From: Sambucus nigra
Taxonomy: Eukaryota > Streptophyta > Magnoliopsida > Dipsacales > Adoxaceae
Length of the DNA: 64,000 nt
NCBI GenBank assembly: GCA_949130495.1
Contig: OX422217.1
Coordinates: 580,171,606-580,235,605, forward strand
Direction: 5' to 3'
Part shown: positions 44,901 through 56,433 of the stretch, piece by piece
How the letters are laid out: each line of letters starts with the position of its first letter
Position numbering within the stretch: the stretch's first letter is position 1
Translations under genes and position numbers: made by a program
Notes under the pieces: model-generated
Databases searched by the model: none
Told to the model about the DNA's origin: nothing
What the model saw: only the letters and a program-made list of their open reading frames with translations

Positions 44901-46750
44901 TTTCATAGAAAGCCAAGAAAGGAAGAGCCATTTTTTACTACCTTAGCGATAATCCCATATGGGGAGCTCAGGTTTGGATTTTTAAATTCCCAAATGAAGA
45001 CATTATGTATGCCTCTCACAAATAGCTCGAATGGAAGATTATTTTGACGGAGCTTCTAATAAGAAGGATATAATATTAGGATACTCATGATTGCTCTCGA
45101 TGATTTCACACTCCCATCGCTATCAAATTAGACTTCCATTGCACCAAAAACATAACATAACATGAAGTATGTACTACAGGGCTCAATATCTCCCTTGAGA
45201 AAGGAATTAAGTGCATCGATGTCTATGGAGATTAAACTCTCATCGTCGGGTAAATTCTCAAAAAATAGAATGCCAAAGATGAGAAGATCCTACCCTTCCA
45301 CGCTCACCTCGAAGAGATCACCTCCAAGTTTGAAAATGTTACCTTCCGCAACCTTCCTTATTTGATAAATAGCCTAATTGATATATTAGAAACCTTAGCC
45401 TCTATATTCGATATGCTCTCAAGGATAATAATGGCTCCCTTTCTAGTTTAGAAATTGGCATCACCCACTCACTGCTACCACATTGAGCTCGTTATAAAAA
45501 AAAGACTAATACATAGTAGGATTATGGTATTATGACATTTAGCGCCTCCTCAAGCATGGTATATATCCTCAGGATGCTAATAAGAAGGATTGTACGACCC
45601 TTCGCAGGTTGGATGTTTAGTACATCATCTGTAAAAAGACATTCCTCAAAAGAAATTTCGATGGAACCCATTTTCATTAAATAACAAGGGCTGGGATCGA
45701 AGACGTGATGCAGAAGATCCATGGTGGGGAATGTGGATGTAACATGAATGGTAATATTCTTTCTAAGAAAATCATTCATTAGGGATGTTATTTTACCACC
45801 ATGGTTCAATACTGGGCTACTTACGTCAGAAGATGCCTCAAATGGAAACAGTTTGACAACTTTCAACCTGGCCCTTTTCCACCTAAGGATAGACATCATC
45901 GGTAAAGTTAATCCCAAGGCATTAAAAGGGAATGAATTCATCCTAGTCTCCATTGACTACTTCACAAAATGTATTGAAGCCAAGTCATATGCAGCGTTGA
46001 ATACAAATAAAGTAGTTAACTTCATCAAGAAAAACATCATCTGCCACTACGGAGTTCCCCACGAGCTGATATTGAACAATGGCATCCATTTCAAAGCTGA
46101 GGTCATACAACTAGTTGATGAGTACGGAATCCAAAGGAATAATTCCTCTCCCTACCTATCGCAAACTAACAGGGCGTTCGAGGCTACCAATAGGAGCTTC
46201 AAGATCATCATCAGCAAAATGACCAAAATTTGTATAGATTGGTAAGATTGGATTCCATATGCCCTATAGGGCTATCGTACCTCCATAGAAATTCCCACTG
46301 AGGCTACTCCCTACTCCCCAGTATATGATATGGAGACAATCTTATCTATCGAACTTAAAATACCTTCCCTTTTGGTTTCTCGAAAGTCAGGTCAGCAAAA
46401 ATGTTGGTAGCAAAGCCACTATGGCGAACTTATACTCTTGGATGAAAGAAGATTAAAAGGCATATATCATATATAGGGGTACCATCGTCGTATTACGCGA
46501 TCATTCAAAAACAAAGTCAAGGGTCGCGGTGTTAAGGAGGGAGATCTCTCCCTTAAAGAAATTATAGAACCCATTTAGGATACAAGAGGGAAGTTCAAGC
46601 CCAACTGCAGTGGGCTCTATATCGTAAAAACATTTTGTCAGGTGTCATCGCTATGCTCACAGACCTCGATGGAGAGGAGATGTCGCGTCTAGCCAATTTA
46701 GATCGTCTTAAGAAATTTTACGCCCAATCTAACTCTCATCGGGCTATGAC
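41969..46750 (+). pseudogene. pol of Tat-type element T1: protease, RT, two RNases H, integrase
   Basis: This is the broken polyprotein of T1. Domains in order: protease region with LALIDNRSSLNTCLLKTL (about 42145-42210); RT with RMCIDYQDLIKASP (about 43855-43890), an FIAPWG...FGLKN segment and an intact YIDD box (44152-44163); RNase H with the KGRAIFYYL segment (about 44580-44990); a second, archaeal-type RNase H with DGASN and DVYGD (about 45040-45410), a mark of the Tat/Ogre lineage; and integrase with the HGGECG...MNGN zinc region (about 45730) and core (45890-46400). The integrase box around the second catalytic Asp reads LILNNG, so Asp has become Asn. The Glu region is still present. 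Many stops and frame changes occur throughout. Confidence 0.85.
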
Positions 46751-47228
46751 TCTTCTCACCTCCCTTATGTTATAAAAAATTATCTTTCTCCTCTCTAATC
46801 AAAACTATATCGGACTTGATCCTCCAAATATCATCTTTTTAAGGAAACTCATAATTTCCAAAACCCCACAGAGGTACGCAAGTATCCTATCAAACACTTT
46901 GGGCATGGTCCTTCTCTTTCACAAAATGTTATTCTTTTCTCCCACCGAGAACATTATTTTCTCTCATCATTTAAATGAACAAAATGATTATATATGACTT
47001 CGCGATCAGTATAGATAGTTCAAAGAAGAGAAAATTTTCAAAGGCATAATAAAATATGTCAAAACCATCATCTTTTATTAAAAATGAAATATAACAATTA
47101 CATGACACATTAATGAAAAGAACGAGAAACTTAAAAACACCTTAAAAACACCTCAAACTTAAACTACATAATAAATACACATATTGCCAAAACTCTTCCC
47201 CCCCCCCATGTCCCCTACAAAACGTACT
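46751..47228 (+). other. T1 region between integrase and antisense ORF
   Basis: This is degenerate, mostly AT-rich sequence. No domain is recognised. It may hold the decayed integrase C-terminus in its first 100 bases. Confidence 0.4.
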
Positions 47229-49860
47229 TCAACTGCTGAATGGGTCCACCTTATTATCATTTCCAGTGCTTGGAAGACCCCAGTAATCCCAGTACTGACT
47301 ATAATTCCATATCCGCTCCATGTGACAGTACGCCTTGATCAGCTTAGATGAAAACATAATGCCCTCCTTTAGAGCCTCAAGCATCATAAGCCACCTCTGT
47401 CCTGTCTCCTCATCACAGATCTTCATAACCATCTTCTTCTATAACCATTTCAAATAATCTCCAGGTATAAACCCAGGCTCCCCAATAGACTGAGATGGAC
47501 GTGTAAATGGTCGACAGTGCTGCCACAAAGTTGGTCACATAATGAGGAATGATCTATTCCCAACCTACATGACGCTGTAGTTTTCGAGAAAAATAAAATG
47601 AAGTCTTGTAAATGCCTACCAGTCAAACATAATGACAATCACCCAACTACAGAATAGGCTGTAGGTTTCCCCATCATAGCATTGACCAGGGAAGATTGTT
47701 GGTCTAATGCTCCACAAGCCAATTCACCCAGTTCTTTGCGGACAAGCTAAAGCGTAAAAAAGATTGTGCAAAGAAATTAGGAACACCTGCCTGAGCATAC
47801 TCGAGGGAACTTTCAGACGCAGTCTCTCCGACAACCACATGAATAGCATTATAGGGCTACCCCGTCAAAAATTGGCCGAAACTTCTTTCCAAACATCCAG
47901 GTCATTCAGAGTCTTTGCTAGTAAGATAGCAGTAGGATTGCAGTGTTGATACATCTATAGAACTATCATGGTAACTTTAGGGTCCGTCGTTATATCACCA
48001 CTAAAATCATCTTGCCAATCAATCACAGGGCCACAAAACTAGCGAAGCCATTATCGATATAGTTTCTTAGACACATCGAATTCAATAATGCCCAGAGAAT
48101 AACACTTCCTGTATGCACCATTAAATGGGAAGCCGAATGAGAAATGTGAAGTAACTTATCTAATGACATTCGAGGGGAACGAGACAGGTCTAACATGGCT
48201 GCAGCAACACCGAGGTTGAAACCCAATATGGTAGAAAACTCCCCACATATAGGACACACTTTGTACAGGCCAAAGATTAACACACGTTCCTCGGGATACC
48301 AGAGTTGTAGTGTCACTTCAATCCATGACATGGTTATGCAACAAGGTGATTGGGCGTACGTTAAAAACCTCATAATTGAAGTTGTAAAGGCACATAGCCT
48401 ACAAACCCTCGCGGTAAGCCGCGGATGCTTTGATAATGGGAATCGCCATTTTAAGACGGAAGATTTGGAAAACCGTGGTGATGAAACTCCTTTCCATGCC
48501 CTTTTTTATACCCAAAATCACTCACAAATAACAAAGGGCTCGACTTGATATTTCAATACTATTCCTAATTACACCCAACTACAGAAAAAGGCTATAAAAG
48601 TTATTTGGACCTGACTAGTATTTCGATAGGCAGCCAAAGGGGTATGCCGATCGACATATCTCTATTTTTGGAATTTTTCTACCATCCCCTATTCTACACA
48701 TCTTTCCAATAAAGACCCCCTTTTTTTTATCAAAAACAATATGTTTGTAAGAGTTTTTCGAGTGTTTCTTTCTAAAAAAGAAAAATATATACATGTTTTC
48801 TCTGCTTACCTTTGTAAAAAAATAAAACCTCAGTGGAAAATTAAAGTGCAAGTAGAACAAGTCATTTAATCCAAGATATATAAAAAATAATGAAAAATGC
48901 ATCCTGTATATATTCGACATTTTTCTTACATTTTTCAGGTAAAAAAAGTGGAAAAAACATAAAAAGATCAAAACATTTATCGGGGCGTAACCGAAACTTT
49001 CCAAAAGCTTGTCCACTAAAAACTAGCATTTCAAGCACCTCGGCGAGCACACTTCCCCCGACAGCGAGCGGTAGATCCCCCACTCCGAACTGGTTCTCTT
49101 CTCAGAAGTGGTCGGTGGCACTTTTCGCTTTCCTTACATGTTCAGACACCAAAGCCATCCAATCTAGAATGCCCTACAACCATGATGTCGGTACATGAAC
49201 TGTCAATAAAATAACCAGTTCAACAAAAGTTAACAAGTCACCAATAGAGGAAGATAATTAGAAACAAAATGCAAAGATAAAAAATGAAGTCATACCTCAT
49301 TCTAGAGAACCTCCTCGAGAAGGGGAATGAAACCGTCTATCCCCGCCTGAGGGATTTGAGGCACCGAGAAAACCTACCCACCACCTAGCCAAATGAGTTA
49401 GGAAGGAGTGGAAAGGTTCTAGATTGGTGCATCATTTGTCGATGCTACTACGTCAGCCCTGAGGTTTCAACTGAAGATACTGGTGCAGTAGTATCCATAC
49501 TTGATCTTGTTATTGTGTAGGTATACCATTTAAACCGTAAATACACGACGAAATCAACCAACTGGTTGCAAATTATAGATAGTCATATCATGTCATTGTG
49601 TCTGTGAAGAGAATATATGGTTCACCCTCTATTACCACTAATTTTACCTCGTTTGACATCTACTTCACCAGCCTCATGAACTCAAGGAGCACTAATAATG
49701 GGACCTCCACCTCACCCTCTATCACCTGCCTCACCACCCTCTCCCTCAGCTACCAAATATACCCAAACTCAATATCTAGCAACCTCTGCATCTAGGTATG
49801 AATTCTCATAACTGTTGCCGCCCTCGAAGACATACGCCAAGGGTGAAACGTCACCTGTCC
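47229..49860 (-). pseudogene. Antisense ORF (aORF) of T1, plant-mobile-domain-like
   Basis: Reading the minus strand from about 49860 to 47229 gives a patchwork of coherent protein segments opposite to gag-pol. The clearest is 48373-48023 (116 residues), with LWYPEERVLIFG and VCPICGEFSTILGF. This resembles the CPTxEEFxxLLG motif of the plant mobile domain (aminotransferase-like) family. Then come pieces such as DKLLHISHSASHLMVHTGSV and, at 47432-47229, ALKEGIMFSSKLIKAY. Extra ORFs in antisense between integrase and the 3' LTR are known from Tat-lineage retrotransposons. The function of these proteins is not known. Stops and frameshifts break it into at least five parts. The start and 5' end are uncertain. 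Confidence 0.55.
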
Positions 49861-50459
49861 CCAATTAAAGGCCAGTCATTAAAAATATAAAAAGTTTAAA
49901 CAAAACATAAAATTCAATAAACAAAGAACAAAACCAGAGCTTAACATTACCACTCATTATGGAATTCAACACTTCTCGCACATCCTTTAGAGCTAAAAAC
50001 TCCTTTGACTTCCTGTTCACCATCCTCTACCTGTATATCCTTGGAAAGTTCCCCACCTCACTCTCTTTTAAGGACACTAATCTAACATTGTGACTAACAC
50101 CTCATAGAACCATGTATGCAAAAAGAAATACAAAATGTTAAGAGAGAAAAATGAGAAAGATAACAGGAAAATAAAGAAAGTTACATCTAAAGATTACATC
50201 CAGAAGTTACGTGGGCCCCGTAAAAGCCTATCGGTTACACCAATTGAAAGCATCAAGAAAATCATAAAGAGATGCCAATATAAAGCTCCCCTGATCATAA
50301 TAAAGGATCTGTGTGAAATCCCTTTCGGATCCAATACACAAGCGCTTTGAAACATTGCTAATCCAAGTACGCCAGCATTCCTAAAACCCTCATCATTAGC
50401 ATACCCAGAAGGGGGTCGAAATAGGAGAATGTCACCCATCAATAAAACTCTTTAGTTAT
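49861..50459. other. Unassigned T1 3' region
   Basis: A minus-strand open stretch at 50442-50194 (82 residues) lacks any family resemblance I recognise and may be the very start of the aORF or chance. Otherwise nothing is seen. Confidence 0.35.
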
Positions 50460-51420
50460 GTAGAATCATCCTCGACCCTCTAAATTGGTTGCCTTAACTC
50501 TGTATGTCTGCAGAATTGGCCTCAACCCTCTGAATTGGTCACTTTTATTCCTTAGGTTTGCAGAATTGACCTAGGTTTACATAATGGACCTTGACCCTCT
50601 AAATCGGTCACTTCCACTCTTTAGGTCTGAAGAATCAACCTTGACTCTCTGAACTGATTGATTTAACCCTTTAGGTCTCCAAAATTGTCATAGGTTAACA
50701 AAATCATCCAACCTCTAAATCGATCACTTTCACTCTTTAGGGACGTAGAATTAACCTAAGTCTACAGAATCGTCCTTAACCCTCTTAATCATCCACTTTT
50801 ATTTGTAGGTCTTCATAATTGACCTAGTTTGTATAATTGACCTCGACCCTCTAAATCGATCACTTTCATTTTTTAGGTTCAAAGAATCAACCTCGACCCT
50901 CTAAATCAATCGCTCTAACCTTTTAGGTCCGCGGAATTGACCTATGATCACAAAATTGACCTTGACCCTCTGAATTGGTCACTTCCACTCTTTAGATTCG
51001 TAAAATCAACCTTGACCCTCTAAATTGGTCATTTCCACTCTTTAGGTCCGCAAAATTTGCCTCAACCCTCTAAACTAGTCGCTTTAACCCTTTAGGTATG
51101 TTGAATTGATAGGTCCATAGAATCGACCTTAACCCTCTGAATTGGTTTCTTTAACTCTTTAGGTCCATAAAATTGACCTAGGTTTATGTAATTCACTTCG
51201 ACCCTCTGAACCGATTGCTTTAACCCTTAGGTCTGCAAAATTAAAATAAGTTCTCAGAATCTACCTTGACCCTCTGAATTGGTTGTTTTCATTCTTAAAA
51301 TCTAAAGAATAAGTTCAATCCACAAAATTAATTGCGTTCATTCTTTTAGGCTCGCAGAATTGAACTCGACCCTCTCAATCGTCCACTTTCACCATTTAGG
51401 TCCTCAAAACTGACCTTGAC
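50460..51420. repeat. Tandem repeats of about 50-75 bp, T1 3' region
   Basis: About 15 diverged units have the consensus pieces GACC(T/C)TGACCCTCTGAA, TTGGTCACTTTCACTC and TTTAGGTC(C/T)GCAGAATT. Some units add a GACCTAGGTTTACATAAT insert, giving two unit lengths. Tandem repeats in this 3' position are known for Tat/Ogre elements and can seed satellites. Confidence 0.85.
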
Positions 51421-51589
51421 CCATTTTCGTAATCATTAGTGGAGAGCTTTACATTTGAACCTTAAACCTTCAATAAGGTGTCTATATTTTGATTCCAATA
51501 TTTCCCATTAAGGGGATCTATATGCACGCCATCCTAGTACCACCTAAATACATCCTTAAGTCCTTAACACCCTTAGACCTAGGTTGTAC

Positions 51590-52280
51590 TCTAAACCCTA
51601 ATCTAGAGGCCACCGGGCACTTTTGAGCCCTATTTGACCTCAATAAATCCTCTAACTTGATCAAATCACATTGCACCTTTATAGGGCTCTGAATCCCTAT
51701 TCCAATGGTCCATACCGTGTGTAAATCATCCTTATAATTTGCGCATAATCACCTTTTTTAGTTTAAACCCCAATTGAAAGACCAATGGGTGCTCTGGAGC
51801 TTTGTTTGAATTTAGTTAACCCTCTAACCCGAGTATAGCTCATTGCACTCTTATAGGGATCTGAATCAACTTTCCAATGGTCCTTACCATGAAAAAATTG
51901 GCCTTGTGGTTCTCACGTACTCACATTTTTACTCCAAACCGCGATGAAGAGGTCATTGGGCGATCTCGAGCTCCATTTGACTTTGGTCAACCATCCAACC
52001 CGAGTGTGGCTCATTTAATTTTCATATGGATATGAATACCCTTTCCAACGTTATATACCATGCGTAAATCGGCCTTACGATTCATGCGTACTTACCTTTT
52101 TACTCTGAAACCCCCATTTAGAGGACATCGAGTGCTTCAAAGCTCTGTTTGAATTTAGTTAACTCTCGAACCGAAGAGTGACCCTATATACATTAATAGG
52201 GGTATGAATTTCCTTTCCAATGGTCCCATCCATGCGCAATTCAGACTTATGGTTTTCATTTTATGTTCATTTTTTTGAAA
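51590..52280. repeat. Tandem repeats of about 171 bp, four units
   Basis: Aligning on the TTTGA of GAGCTCTGTTTGAATTTAG gives steps of about 170, 170 and 172 bp. Each unit also has TTTCCAATGGTCC, a CATGCGTAAATCGGCCTTA-like block and a CTCACATTTTTACTC-like block. They lie between the shorter repeats and the Ogre-like LTR and may be part of its U3. Confidence 0.82.
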
Positions 52281-52306
52281 AAGTCCTTTTTGTACTACCC
52301 ATTGTC

Positions 52307-53503
52307 ACCCCTGTATCTCTGCCACAGGCAGAGGTGTACTTTACTTCTCCAATAAGCCCGGGGTATGTCGATTTGTAGGTTTAGGCATATTCCAGTCGGT
52401 AGGCCCCTTAACCCTAATTTTTCTTATTTAAGGAGGTCATGATCTCATTCCAAAGGGGCCCCCTTTTCAGCAATTAGAACATTCTCTGCCTCAAAATCAG
52501 TGCACCATTATCCTAAAAATTCCCCTTTTCAAATATTTTCTCCACTATTCTTAAATCACTTTCACGTCACCTTATGTCGTCCATCTTACCATTACTACAC
52601 CACCATTCAACCACCATAAAAATTAGACTACGCCACTTCAAAATCAGTAGTAAAGTTCTATAGGAGGTCTATTTTTATGTTTTTACATCTCATTTAACTA
52701 GTGTTATTCATCTACTTTCTCTTTCACTTTTGATATATTTTTTCTATATTTCATTTGATCATCTCAACTAATATCCTCTTTTATTATTAGTACACACAAA
52801 ACATATTTTCATAAAACCAAACAAGACAAAAAAAAAGGTTCACATATAAACCCTAAAGTAGGACTCGCTCATTTTTTTACACTTTTACACGTGAGCATGT
52901 TTTCTTCAAAACCAACTAAAGAGGGGTCCTAAATTTAGGTTTATGGGATAAACCCCACCCTTGTGATATGTCTAACTACGTTAACGTTGATGCCTATTAT
53001 GGCTATGTAGGCATCCCAAACCGTTATCGGAATTGGAGTCTTATTTTGTTCATTACACCGAATTGTTTAATCTCATATTTAATAGTATTGCGTGTATGTA
53101 TATGCCTACAAATTAGTGTTACCATCCGACATGCACATTTAATTCCTCATAGTGAATCGTGATTCGGTGGTCATTGACATCGTATTTTCCTATCATTCTG
53201 TTTCTTTTTATACTCCTTAGAATGATTCCTCTATGTCCACCCCGTGACGTTAGTAGGATGATTTCTTTTTCTCACCTATTTTCACATCACACACATTATA
53301 CACATGATCTTATCTTGGAGAAAAATTAGAACATTATTATTTCCCAAGAGAGACTGAAAGGAAAAAATGGGTGCCTAACACCTTCCCATTCTGTAACTAA
53401 GTCCCAGAGACCTCGATTCATTTGGTTTCGTATGCATCAATTTATTTTTATGTTGTTCTTTTGGGGACGACTACATTCTTTCTCTTAATTTGAGAAAAAT
53501 TAA
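52307..53503 (+). repeat. Ogre/Tat-type LTR (T2), 5' boundary uncertain
   Basis: It ends just before a Tat/Ogre-type primer site. It contains GGGTGCCTAACACCTTCCC at about 53370, a block I recall as frequent in the U5 part of Ogre-type LTRs. I place the start at TGTCACCCCTG (52307), but no second copy or target duplication is in the window to confirm it. The true start may lie further left, within or before the 171-bp repeats. It may also serve as the 3' LTR of T1. Confidence 0.5.
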
Positions 53504-53504
53504 G

Positions 53505-53518
53505 TTGGCGACTCTACT
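53505..53518 (+). other. Primer-binding site, Ogre/Tat type
   Basis: TTGGCGACTCTACT is one base from the TTGGCGACTCCACT primer site used by Ogre-type elements (tRNA-Arg type). It shows that a plus-oriented internal region begins here. Confidence 0.75.
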
Positions 53519-53940
53519 ATCTATCTTTTCCTACCCTTTTGACGACGACTGATTTATATCCATGGTAGCCCACAAAGATCATGCGAGTGGAGTAAAGAGG
53601 ACTTCTATCCTCGAATCCTTTCATCTGTCAAGAAATATTTCCTCTTTTCTCTCCTTTCGGGTAGAGCCTGCACTAGAGAAATCCTGAATTCACCAAATCC
53701 AAGTGCACGTGTTGAAGCGTTCAAATGATAACTTGTGTTGACAAGTGGATTAATTAATTCTTAGAAAATGGATTACGTTTTTCATTCTCTCTACCAATGT
53801 ATTTGACTGCCTTGCGACTCCTAATATTTACTTTTGATCTTTTGGGATATTAATGAACTGCAAATATAATCATGAGGGTATTTTGATTGGTGGGGTCGCT
53901 AAAGGTGCCTTTTTATCTCCCTATTTCCCCATGATTTCAC

Positions 53941-53967
53941 TTTTTTTTTGGGGGGGGGGGGGGGGGG
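53941..53967. repeat. T9-G18 homopolymer junction
   Basis: Nine T are followed by eighteen G. This could be a slippage-prone tract in the T2 leader or an assembly artefact. Nothing coding spans it. Confidence 0.9.
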
Positions 53968-54379
53968 AACGTTCTTGAATATATGTGTTAATATTTTCTT
54001 GGCATTCTTTCGCATTTGAAATGGCACCACTAAGATATTTATGCTCATTTTTTTGTATCATTTCATTTTTTTTCTTTGTTTACTTTCTCTCTCCAAGCAC
54101 ATTTTCAGCTCTCAAAGTTTCTTTTTATTTCTTCAAACTCTTCATTATTAATATTATCCAGTTATACAACCTCTTATATGACCTTTAATTTGACATAACT
54201 TTCAATAAGCTCTCCTCTAACAAATCCATTGTCATTGGGAGTAGTGAGTGTCCCATCAAAATTTCTTATGGAGCCACATGTTCCACTATTAGCCCTTTTT
54301 TTAAAGGATGAGATCCGATTTCCCATTTTTATCTTCTATACCAAGTTTAGGTACCAAATCCTCCTCATCTAGGATTCAT

Positions 54380-55618
54380 TTACCTCAAAGAACCCTCTTT
54401 ATTCAATTTTAGGGTTTGGCCCAAGAGATTAGACAATACTGACTGACCCAAATGGGTGAATTGGATGTCCATTAGAAGGTGAGAGAAATAAAGAAGGTCG
54501 ACATTTATGACACCGTTAAACTCAATTTGGGTGATATCGAATATGACGCATTCATTATCTCTAGTGATGTACACTTTTAGAACTCAACATTAAACTACTT
54601 TGATTTTAATTTTGGAATGGCAAGTCCCATTATGGAGGATATTTGCCAATTAAATGGTTTTAAATTTATTGGGGAAGATGTTCATCCTCACATGCCAATA
54701 ATTGACATCCCATTGAAGCTAAGAAGTGAAAAAACCCACCTATCATACTCAACTTTCATGAAAAGACACATAAAAAAGTACCACAGATGTGAGTGAAAAG
54801 GACTATTATTCCTTTATTTTTCTCAGGTTATTAGGACATATCTTTTGTGTTAAGTCTCAGATAGTTATGTTAGAGTATTCCTTCTTAGTTTTTATTCTTG
54901 TGAATGGTAGAGAAATTTACCTTGCTCCCTACCTTTTGGGTTCTATTAACAGGAGATGATCTAAGCTTTCAGATAACACATTTAATGCCAATCAAACTTT
55001 ACCACTATGGGTTCTTCAAATGTGGCTGCATGCCTATTTCTCAGAAATTGGCCATGTCAAAGTCATCTACAAATTTATCCATTAATTTAACTATTATTGT
55101 TCTATTCCTAGAAACAAGATCTTTAAAGCTCTTACTAATGTGTTTATTGGCCCAAATATTAGTGGTCCAAGGATTCACTTACAGCCTTTGTTGGCACCTA
55201 TGGATGCTCCACTATGACTTCTTCAATTTTTAAAGAGTGTTCTCCTGCTGAGAAGGAAGACCCATGCTGGGGGAGCTTCTTAATTTCCAGAGATTTATTC
55301 TATGGAACCTCATCCTCTAATACCCCCAACTTTAAATCCCTAGGGGAGATCTATTTTCCTAGTTACTTATCCAGATAATTTGGTTTCTACCAATCCATTT
55401 CAATTCCTATGTTGAGTTTAGCCAATCCTCATATGTTTGCCAGGTTTTCCCAAATTTTTGAAGCTGTTGTTCTGAAAGGTATTGTTAATTATCATAAAGC
55501 TCGAAGCACTTTTGATATAGTTAAAGATGAATTTAATGCTAACATGACTAAATATTTTACAGATTGATGGGTAAACTTGTAAGAGGAAAATTCTTATATT
55601 GATCATATCATAGGACTT
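54380..55618 (+). pseudogene. Ogre-type ORF1, plant-mobile-domain-like (T2)
   Basis: On the plus strand about 54570-54800 encodes a segment with SPIMEDICQLNGF and FIGEDVHPHMP, which resembles the TxEDIxxLxGLPxxGE motif of the plant mobile domain. Later pieces are YHKARSTFDIVKDEF and FARFSQIFEAVVLKGI at about 55430-55540. An extra sense ORF between the primer site and gag is typical of Ogre-type elements, and this position fits. Its job is unknown. The frame is broken by many stops between 54790 and 55220. The remnant is cut at its 3' side by a copia-type LTR. Confidence 0.55.
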
Positions 55619-56433
55619 GTTTAGTTTTAGGCTAATTTGGTGTATCCCGTTACAAACCGCCTAGTCTTTCACGAAAACTTTACATCAACACTCGAGACTT
55701 TCCGACATTCCATAAAGGTATAATTAATTTAGAGTTTATATTATTTATTTTTGGGATGTTTATTTTTATAAAAAAACGAACAAGAATTTTTTTAAATTTG
55801 GAAAGAATTTTTTATTTTAAACCTCGTTCGAACGAGATGGGAATATCGTTCAAACGAGAAAGATTTTTCCTTAGAAGGATCGTTTGAAGTTTTTATCTAA
55901 CGTGCATTGATCGAGGGCATATTGTTTTGAATCATAAGAATGTAGTTTAAAGATGGTTCAACAAGATAGATATTTTGTTTGAATGAGAGCTATGTCATTA
56001 GAATGAATTCCTCTTCTTGTTTGAACGAGCCTAAAAAATTATTCGATCGAACCACCTCCTTGAAATTTGTGATCGCCTTATAAATACCTGTTTTGTGTTT
56101 AGATTTTTTAAGACTTTTTCCAGATCATTTTCTGAATATGTTTTATACTTTTTTTTTCATTTAGTGTTCTAAAAGATTTTTAATCCCCAACATATATCCT
56201 GAAAATCATTCTTGTTAATTCTTTGAACCCTAGAAAGTTTTAGTATTTTTCATACACCTTTAAGGGAAGGCATCTCCATAGCTGGCCATTACGATTCTCT
56301 AAGGAACTCACTACTGAGGGGAAAGGTTGATCGGTAGATACTAAGCGTGGAAGACCGCGTGTGGACTACTCTAGACTCAGTGGTTTTCTTTAGAGATTTA
56401 TGAATATTAGTGCATTATACTTGTGGCGGTTAT
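55619..56433 (+). repeat. Partial copia-type LTR S2
   Basis: This has the same layout as the LTRs of S: a leading region, then an array of CGTTCGAACG-type palindromes, then a GTGGACTACTC/TGGATACC-like part. It is a different family by sequence. The likely start is TGTTTAGTTTTAGG (55619). The right part is replaced by T3 at about 56434. The rest of this LTR should lie beyond the window, after T3. No target duplication could be tested. Confidence 0.6.
55823..56054. repeat. CGTTCGAACG palindrome arrays, LTR S2
   Basis: CTCGTTCGAACGAG at 55823-55836 is a perfect 14-bp palindrome. ATCGTTCAAACGAG follows at 55845, a step of 22. A second group starts at 55974 (TTTGTTTGAATGAG), 55994 (GTCATTAGAATGAA) and 56016 (CTTGTTTGAACGAG), with a perfect TTCGATCGAA at 56042. 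Steps are 20, 22 and about 24 by centre. Confidence 0.8.

Noticed and set aside
48615..49016. 133-residue minus-strand frame rich in Phe, Leu, Tyr
   Set aside because: AT-rich DNA gives this composition by chance; it may overlap the aORF region but has no membrane-protein family likeness.
52307..55618. T2 read as the 3' end of T1 plus a tandem copy sharing one LTR
   Set aside because: Possible, but T1 has an antisense extra ORF and T2 a sense ORF1, which suggests different families; without a second LTR copy in the window it cannot be decided.
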